Assembly (NCBI GenBank): GCA_002317385.1 | Contig: DCJH01000068.1 | Span: 2,553 to 22,797, forward strand | Direction: 5' to 3' | Source of the DNA: Prevotella sp. UBA1705 | Lineage (GTDB): Bacteria > Bacteroidota > Bacteroidia > Bacteroidales > Bacteroidaceae | DNA: 20,245 bases | In this document: piece after piece, positions 15,140 through 20,245 of the stretch | How the letters are laid out: each line of letters starts with the position of its first letter | Numbering within the stretch: position 1 is the stretch's first letter | Position numbers and translations under genes: made by a program | The notes under the pieces: generated by a model | Databases searched by the model: none | What the model was told of the DNA's origin: nothing | Seen by the model: only the letters and a program-made list of their open reading frames with translations

Positions 15140-17335
15140 ATGGGAAAAGATAGGAAAGGCGGTAAGCGCATGTCCAAGAAGCAGCTTGCCGAGATACTCG
15201 AGCACTTCTTCTCTACACAGCCCGGGAAAACATTATCGTTTAAAGAGATATTCCGAAGCCTACGACTTGATTCACACCCCATGAAGATGTTGGCCATCGA
15301 TATTATGGAAGAGATGGCCTGGGACGACTTCATCACCAAGGTCGGCGACAGCTCCTACACCCTCAACACCAAGGGGCAGGTGCAGGAAGGAAAGTTTATC
15401 CGCAAGTCGAACGGCAAGAACTCGTTTATCCCCGACGGCGACGACAAGCCCATCTTCGTGGCTGAGCGCAACTCGATGTCGGCCCTCACGGGCGACCGTG
15501 TGCGCGTGTCGTTCATGGCCCGACGCCAGAAACACATCAAGGAAGCACAGGTTATCGCCATCCTCCAGCGCGCCAAGGACACCTTCGTGGGCCGTCTGCG
15601 CGTGGGCAAGGACATCGCATTCCTCGTGCCTCAGAACGATAACTTCGTGCACGACATACTGATTCCGAAGAACAAGCTTAAGGGAGGCAAGGACGGCGAG
15701 AAGGCTCTGGTGAGAATCACTCAATGGCCCGACGCCGACCATCGCAACATATTGGGCGAGGTGACCGACGTGCTCGGACAGAGCGGCGATAACGACGTGG
15801 AGATGAATACCATCCTGGCGCAGTATGGTCTGCCCTACAAATACCCCAAGGCCGTAGAGGATGCGGCCAAGAAGATTACCGGAGAGGTCACTCCGCAGGA
15901 CGTTGCCGAGCGCGAAGACTTCAGGAATACCTGGACCTGCACTATCGATCCGGCCGACGCCAAGGACTTCGACGATGCCCTCTCCATCAAGCGACTGGAC
16001 AACGGGCTCTATGAGGTGGGTGTGCATATCGCCGATGTTTCCCACTACGTGACCGAGGGAAGCATCATCGACAAGGAGGCCGTGAAGCGCGCCACGAGCA
16101 TCTATCTCGTAGACCGCACTATCCCGATGCTCCCCGAGCATCTCTGCAACTTCGTGTGCTCGCTGCGTCCCGACGAGGAGAAACTCACCTACAGCGCCGT
16201 GTTCGACCTCGACGAGGATGCCGAAGTGCGCAACTATCGCATCGTGCACACCATCATCAAGTCCAACCGCCGCTATGCCTACGAGGAGGCACAGCAGATT
16301 CTTGAGGACAACGGCGTGGTGGATGGCACCGGCCAGCCGGCCCCCGACCCCAAAGGCCGCGGCTACAAGGGCGACTACGGCTGGGAGATATGCACCCTCG
16401 ACCGACTCGCCAAGAAGCTGCGGGAGAAGCGTTTCAGGAACGGCGCAGTGAACTTCGACTCGGAGGAACTCCACTTCGACGTCGACGATAAGGGCCATCC
16501 CACTCGATGCTACTTCAAGCGCTCTAAGGACGCCAACAAGCTCATCGAGGAGTTTATGCTACTCGCCAACCGCATCGTGGCAGAGAGTGTGGGCAAGAAG
16601 CAGCGCGGCAAGACGCCGAAGACGCTGCCCTACCGCATACACGACAACCCCGACCCGCAGAAGATGGAGACCCTGCGCGAGTTTATCGCAAAGTTTGGTT
16701 ACAAGGTGAAGACCGACGGCTCGCGCGGCGCCATGGCCAAGAGCATCAACAAACTCTTAGGCGACGTGGAAGGCAAGAAGGAGGAGAAGCTCGTGCAGAG
16801 CGTTGCCCTGCGGGCCATGATGAAAGCCAAATACAGCGTCCACAATATCGGACACTTCGGCCTCGCCTTCGAATACTACACCCATTTCACGTCTCCCATA
16901 CGTCGCTATCCCGACACTATGGTGCACCGTTTGCTCACGAAGTATCAGGCGGGAGGCCGCTCGGCCAACGAGAAGCACTACGAGGAGCTCTGCGAGCACT
17001 GCTCGGAGATGGAGCAGGTGGCACAGAATGCTGAGCGCGACTCCATCAAATACAAGATGGTGGAGTTCATGGGCGACAAGCTCGGAGAGACCTACGACGC
17101 CCACATCAGCGGCATCACGAGCTATGGCATCTATGCCGAGATCGACGAAAACCATTGCGAGGGAATGGTGCCCATGCGCGATCTGGACGACGACTACTAC
17201 GACTTCGACGAGAAAAACTTCCTGCTTCGCGGTCGCCGTCACCACCACAAGTATCAGCTGGGCGACCCCATCCGCATCAAGGTGGCTAAGGCCAACCTGG
17301 AGAAACGGCAGCTCGACTTCACGCTGGCAGATTAG
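15140..17335 (+). CDS. rnr: Ribonuclease R (RNB-family 3'-5' exoribonuclease)
   Basis: A 731-residue processive hydrolase that degrades structured RNA in the cytoplasm. An N-terminal winged-helix-like segment (KKQLAEILEHFF) is followed by cold-shock-type domains (about residues 75-230). The RNB domain contains the metal-binding motif DPADAKDFDD (Asp270, Asp276, Asp278, Asp279). YTHFTSPIRRYPD lies near its end, and a C-terminal S1 domain begins about GETYDAHISGITSYGIYAEI. There is no long basic tail after S1. The start at 15140 (MGKDRKGGKRMSKK) is preferred to an upstream in-frame ATG at 15113, whose extra residues look like translated leader; 15170 is a further option. A standard promoter was not clear: TTAATTTG at 15098-15105 is one base from the -7 consensus. 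Confidence 0.96.
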   Translation: MGKDRKGGKRMSKKQLAEILEHFFSTQPGKTLSFKEIFRSLRLDSHPMKMLAIDIMEEMAWDDFITKVGDSSYTLNTKGQVQEGKFIRKSNGKNSFIPDGDDKPIFVAERNSMSALTGDRVRVSFMARRQKHIKEAQVIAILQRAKDTFVGRLRVGKDIAFLVPQNDNFVHDILIPKNKLKGGKDGEKALVRITQWPDADHRNILGEVTDVLGQSGDNDVEMNTILAQYGLPYKYPKAVEDAAKKITGEVTPQDVAEREDFRNTWTCTIDPADAKDFDDALSIKRLDNGLYEVGVHIADVSHYVTEGSIIDKEAVKRATSIYLVDRTIPMLPEHLCNFVCSLRPDEEKLTYSAVFDLDEDAEVRNYRIVHTIIKSNRRYAYEEAQQILEDNGVVDGTGQPAPDPKGRGYKGDYGWEICTLDRLAKKLREKRFRNGAVNFDSEELHFDVDDKGHPTRCYFKRSKDANKLIEEFMLLANRIVAESVGKKQRGKTPKTLPYRIHDNPDPQKMETLREFIAKFGYKVKTDGSRGAMAKSINKLLGDVEGKKEEKLVQSVALRAMMKAKYSVHNIGHFGLAFEYYTHFTSPIRRYPDTMVHRLLTKYQAGGRSANEKHYEELCEHCSEMEQVAQNAERDSIKYKMVEFMGDKLGETYDAHISGITSYGIYAEIDENHCEGMVPMRDLDDDYYDFDEKNFLLRGRRHHHKYQLGDPIRIKVAKANLEKRQLDFTLAD

Positions 17336-17379
17336 GACGAGTCGCAGACAAGGCCGTCTTCGAGCGGTGTCATCATATC

Positions 17380-17418
17380 AAAAGCCATCCATACGCTATC
17401 AGTATGGATGGCTTTTTT
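17380..17418 (+). terminator. Rho-independent terminator of rnr
   Basis: AAAAGCCATCCATAC (17380-17394) pairs perfectly over 15 bp with 17402-17416 around a 7-nt loop, and the right arm ends in a run of six T. With A-runs on the left it can also act on the minus strand, that is for rdgB read-through. Confidence 0.95.
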
Positions 17419-17604
17419 AATGTCCATTGATATCCCCACAGCCCATTATTTTCCGACATAGGGTATTTAATAAAACTAACGGTAGGTCGAAAAATAAAAG
17501 CTTGTGAGGTTCAATCAAGGTTAAGTCCGTGCCTTTGAGCATTCGCAAAAATGCTTGAAAGACATGCTTTCTTTATTTTTTATGTCTTTAGTGGATAAAG
17601 ATGG
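17419..17604. other. Non-coding gap between convergent rnr and rdgB
   Basis: 186 AT-rich nt with no credible ORF. Two weak inverted repeats are visible: AGCATT/AATGCT around CGCAAA (17539-17556), and AAAGACAT (17558-17565) with ATGTCTTT (17582-17589). Either could contribute to the 3' end of the rdgB transcript. Nothing else is recognised. Confidence 0.4.
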
Positions 17605-18204
17605 TTAGTCTTTTAGGTGCTCGGCAAGCTTCTGGACGGCCCGGGCACGATGGGAAATGCGGTTCTTGATGTCTTCGCCGAGCTCCGCGAAGCTCTTGTC
17701 GTAGCCCTCGGGGATGAAGAGAGGGTCATATCCGAAGCCCTCCGTTCCATGCTTTTCGGTACCGATATGGCCCTTCACCTCACCCTCAAACTGGTATTCC
17801 CGACTGCAGCGAGGGTCGTCGCCTTCCATCGTGATGAGCGAGATGACGGTGCGGAAGCGAGCTTTTCGGTTGGGATTGTCGCCCAGTTCGCGCAGCAGTT
17901 TGTCCATGTTGGCATTGCTGTCGTGGTCGGTTCCCTCGGCATAGCGGGCCGAATGCACACCCGGTGCGCCGTTCAGGGCCTCCACTTCGAGACCTGTATC
18001 GTCGGCAAAACAGTTAAGATGATAGTGGTCGAAGATATATTCGGCCTTCTGATGGGCATTCTCTTCGAGCGTGTTGCCGGTCTCGGGAATGTCGACATGG
18101 CACCCGATGTCGGCGAGAGAAACGATTTCAAAGTCAGGCCCGAGTATCTCACGGATCTCCTGAAGCTTATGTTTGTTGTTGGTTGCGAATACGATTTTCA
18201 TCAT
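17605..18204 (-). CDS. rdgB: RdgB/HAM1-type XTP/dITP diphosphatase
   Basis: A 199-residue enzyme, the normal family length, that hydrolyses dITP, XTP and ITP to monophosphates and keeps deaminated purines out of DNA and RNA. Visible motifs are the N-terminal TNNKHKLQEI, the metal-binding region FADDTGLEVEAL, GAPGVHSARYA, the substrate-pocket segment GTEGFGYDPLF and the terminal SHRARA. All are intact. Translation may start at 18204 or at the adjacent in-frame ATG at 18201. It follows yitT on the same strand after 66 nt, but a terminator hairpin lies in that gap, so independent expression or read-through is likely. It converges with rnr. Confidence 0.95.
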   Translation of the reverse strand: MMKIVFATNNKHKLQEIREILGPDFEIVSLADIGCHVDIPETGNTLEENAHQKAEYIFDHYHLNCFADDTGLEVEALNGAPGVHSARYAEGTDHDSNANMDKLLRELGDNPNRKARFRTVISLITMEGDDPRCSREYQFEGEVKGHIGTEKHGTEGFGYDPLFIPEGYDKSFAELGEDIKNRISHRARAVQKLAEHLKD

Positions 18205-18226
18205 GATGGAATAGTGTTTATGCTTG

Positions 18227-18264
18227 AAAAAAGTGATAGCCGACCCCTGAGAAGCCGGCTATCA
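18227..18264 (-). terminator. Terminator between yitT and rdgB
   Basis: On the minus strand TGATAGCCG (18264-18256) pairs perfectly over 9 bp with CGGCTATCA (18242-18234). TTTTTT (18232-18227) follows one base after the stem. It begins 7 nt after the yitT stop and lies 22 nt before the rdgB ATG. Confidence 0.82.
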
Positions 18265-18270
18265 TAGTAT

Positions 18271-19233
18271 CTATTGTTCTGTTTTCTTGGACGGGATGTG
18301 CGTCATGTTGTTCTTGGGGAGCTTTACCTTGATCTTGTCGAAGCCCTCTCCGTAGACACCGATGACCGAGCTTTGGCTCACAAAGGCATTGGGATCGATC
18401 ATCTTGATGAGGCGGAATATCTCCGTACTCTCCTGCTTCTTGGCCAGGATACACAGCACTTTCATGTCCTGTCCGGTGTACCAGCCGTGCCCGTCGAGTA
18501 TCGTCACACCCTTGTCCATATGGATTCCGATGGCGTAGGCTATTTCCTGATGCTTCTTGGAGAATATCATGAACTGCACAGACTCACGTCGCATGTTCAT
18601 CACATGGTCGAGCATGAAGCACTCTATGAACATGGTGCAATAGCCGAAAACCATCTTATGCGCACGCTCGACATAGGTGCCGAACTGCGGGAACAGCAGA
18701 CAGCTGCCAATGATACATACGTCGACAATCATCAGCACCTGGCCCAGGGAGATATCCTTGTACTTGTTGACGCAGGCGGCAATGATATCTGTGCCTCCCG
18801 TGCTGCTGTTGTTGAGGAACACAATGGCCAGTCCGGTACCGGTAATACAGCATCCTACCACCAGCGACATAAACTCCTGGCCCTCTCCCAACACCTTGAT
18901 GAAGTTGCCGTCGGGGTCTTTCGGCATGAGGTCCTGGAAGAGTTTGAGCATGAAATAGAGCACCACGATGGCGTAGATGGTCTTCATCATGAACTTGAAT
19001 CCCAGTATCTTCAGTGCCGCGATGAGGAGGGCGGCATTGATAATGATATAGGAGTTCTCTATTCGGAACCCTGTGGCATAGAAGATGATGGCCGACATAC
19101 CGGTCACTCCGCCCGTCACGATCTCGTAGGGCAGCAGGAAAATGGTGAAGGCGAGGGCGTAGAGCAATAGGCCCACGGTAATAAAGACATAGTCTTTGGC
19201 CTCGCTTCTAATCAGTTGCTGGTCAATAGTCAT
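18271..19233 (-). CDS. YitT family membrane protein with C-terminal DUF2179 domain
   Basis: A 320-residue inner-membrane protein. The N-terminal part has about five or six hydrophobic segments with the family motif LLPYEIVTGGVTGMSAI (about residues 33-49) and the repeat-like NNSSTGGTDIIAA (about 140-152). The C-terminal cytoplasmic part (about 220-310) is a DUF2179 domain: GVTILDGHGWYTGQDMKVLCILAKK followed by IDPNAFVSQSSVIGVYGEGF. Members are widespread and mostly uncharacterised; a transport or sensing role has not been shown by this sequence. The gene lies 66 nt after leuS on the same strand with a stem-loop in its leader, and ends at its own terminator. Confidence 0.9.
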   Translation of the reverse strand: MTIDQQLIRSEAKDYVFITVGLLLYALAFTIFLLPYEIVTGGVTGMSAIIFYATGFRIENSYIIINAALLIAALKILGFKFMMKTIYAIVVLYFMLKLFQDLMPKDPDGNFIKVLGEGQEFMSLVVGCCITGTGLAIVFLNNSSTGGTDIIAACVNKYKDISLGQVLMIVDVCIIGSCLLFPQFGTYVERAHKMVFGYCTMFIECFMLDHVMNMRRESVQFMIFSKKHQEIAYAIGIHMDKGVTILDGHGWYTGQDMKVLCILAKKQESTEIFRLIKMIDPNAFVSQSSVIGVYGEGFDKIKVKLPKNNMTHIPSKKTEQ

Positions 19234-19251
19234 GTTTTTTTAGTTAGATTT

Positions 19252-19280
19252 TATCCGGATTTCTCCACGAAATCCGGATA
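19252..19280 (-). other. Perfect stem-loop in the leader of yitT
   Basis: TATCCGGATTTC (19280-19269 on the minus strand) pairs over 12 bp with GAAATCCGGATA (19263-19252) around a 5-nt loop. On the minus strand it is followed by an A-rich stretch rather than T, so it is not a standard terminator for leuS. A near-consensus -7 box (GAACTTTG, 19297-19290) sits just upstream, which would place the stem at the 5' end of a yitT transcript. Confidence 0.65.
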
Positions 19281-19299
19281 TGGTAAAGGCAAAGTTCTA

Positions 19300-20245
19300 T
19301 TATTTACAAACGATGTTGATAATCTTCTTCGGCACCACGATGACCTTCATCACCTGCTTGCCGTCGAGATATTTGGCCGTGCGCTCGTCTTCGAGTGTCT
19401 GCTTTTCGATGTCTTCCTTGCTGGCTTCGGTGGCAAACATCTTCTGATAGCGGGCCTTTCCGTTAAAACTCACGGTCATCTGAATCTCGTCTTCCTTGAG
19501 GAATTCCTCGTTCCATGCCGGCCACTGGGCGTCGCATACGGAGCCCTCGCCGCCAATCTGCTCCCAGAGCTCCTCGGCAATGTGAGGCGTGAAGGGCGCA
19601 ATGAGAATCACCATCTGGCGCAACAGCTCACGGCTGTGGCACTTCTGCTGTCCCAGTTCGTTCACGCAGATCATGAAAGCCGATATACTTGTGTTGTAGG
19701 AGAAGTTCTCCACGTCGGCCGTCACCTTCTTGATGAGCTTGTGAACGCTCTTCAGACTCTCCTTCGAGGGGGCCTCGTCGTCTACGATCAGCGTGCTGGT
19801 GCGGGTGTCCCAGAAGAGGTTCCAGAACTTCTTCAGGAACCTGAAGCAACCGTCGATACCATTGGTATCCCACGGCTTGCTGGCCTCCACAGGGCCGAGG
19901 AACATCTCATAGAGACGCAGAGTATCGGCTCCATAGTCGCGCACAATGTCGTCGGGGTTCACCACATTGTACATCGACTTCGACATTTTCTCTATGGCCC
20001 ATCCGCAGATATACTTGCCATCCTCCAGGATAAACTCGGCGTTGGCATACTCAGGACTCCACTGGCGGAAGGCCTCCACGTCGAGCACGTCGTTTTTCAC
20101 GAGGTTCACCCACGCATGAATCGGCGTCACATCCTTGTACTGCCCGCGCAGGTTGAAGCTCACAAACACCGGTTTCTCACTTGTGGAAAGCTCGTTTACA
20201 CGATAGACAAAGTTGCTTCGGCCCTGAATCATGCCCTGGTTGATG
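19300..20245 (-). CDS. leuS: Leucine--tRNA ligase, C-terminal part (truncated by window edge)
   Basis: The last 314 residues of a class Ia leucyl-tRNA synthetase; the frame stays open to the window edge (INQG before MIQGRSNFVYRV), so the ATG at 20232 is internal. Visible are the tail of the catalytic domain with KMSKS in IEKMSKSMYNVVNPDDIVRDYGADTLR, and GPVEASKPWDTNGIDGCFRFL leading into the helical anticodon-binding domain (IAPFTPHIAEELWEQIGG). The small C-terminal domain ends VIVVPKKIINIVCK, matching the usual LeuRS end. The editing domain and the HIGH motif lie outside the window. The stop is followed by the yitT leader, with no clear terminator between them. Confidence 0.96.
   Translation of the reverse strand, partial: INQGMIQGRSNFVYRVNELSTSEKPVFVSFNLRGQYKDVTPIHAWVNLVKNDVLDVEAFRQWSPEYANAEFILEDGKYICGWAIEKMSKSMYNVVNPDDIVRDYGADTLRLYEMFLGPVEASKPWDTNGIDGCFRFLKKFWNLFWDTRTSTLIVDDEAPSKESLKSVHKLIKKVTADVENFSYNTSISAFMICVNELGQQKCHSRELLRQMVILIAPFTPHIAEELWEQIGGEGSVCDAQWPAWNEEFLKEDEIQMTVSFNGKARYQKMFATEASKEDIEKQTLEDERTAKYLDGKQVMKVIVVPKKIINIVCK

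Noticed and set aside
15272..16498. 408-residue open frame antisense to rnr
   Set aside because: It lies wholly inside the RNase R gene with its intact catalytic motifs; the translation is low-complexity and His/Val-rich like the other shadows.

Overview
The window looks like a chromosomal segment of a Bacteroidales bacterium, most likely Prevotellaceae. The evidence is a SusC/SusD pair, lipoprotein signals of Bacteroidota type, a YitT/DUF2179 protein, a DUF2007 protein, and promoters with the Bacteroidota -7 box (TAnnTTTG, mostly TAACTTTG here). Coding DNA is fairly GC-rich with biased third positions, which gives many long antisense shadow ORFs. Intergenic DNA is AT-rich and rich in short repeats. 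I see no tRNA, rRNA, CRISPR array, transposase, integrase or phage gene.

Layout. 1-534 (-): N-terminal part of a U32 peptidase-family protein. 535-698: divergent promoter made of GTAAAANN octamers in a long inverted repeat. 699-1745 (+): papain-fold (C1) lipoprotein peptidase. 1913-3001 (+): trpS, then a hairpin terminator. 3111-3947 (+): secreted protein whose C-terminal half resembles the GH32 C-terminal beta-sandwich, then a terminator. 4029-4314: AT-rich leader with direct repeats. 4315-7635 and 7734-9161 (+): susC and susD. 9193-9235: a strong stem-loop, followed at 9246-9336 by a nested palindromic element carrying four copies of AGGTACTAATCG. On the minus strand, read from 12835 down to 9360, comes a three-gene operon: miaB, an MsbA-like ABC exporter overlapping it by 4 nt, and a DUF2007 protein. 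Next are a minus-strand pair, an extended SDR (NAD-epimerase family, 14019-15014) and a divergent PAP2 phosphatase/transferase (13029-14003), ended by a terminator at 12975-13008. RNase R (15140-17335, +) is divergent from that pair and ends at a perfect terminator. The window closes with minus-strand rdgB, yitT and the C-terminal part of leuS.

Most genes are housekeeping: aminoacylation, tRNA modification, RNA decay and nucleotide-pool cleaning. The accessory content is the orphan SusCD importer with its GH32C-like neighbour, the C1 lipoprotein, and the SDR-PAP2 pair, which may act on lipids.

I found no clear new defence or mobile system. The most unusual signals are non-coding: short tandem arrays of 7 nt unit length at three unrelated places, one of them inside miaB; an 8-nt array forming a divergent promoter with almost no 5' leaders; and the four-motif nested palindrome at 9246-9336.
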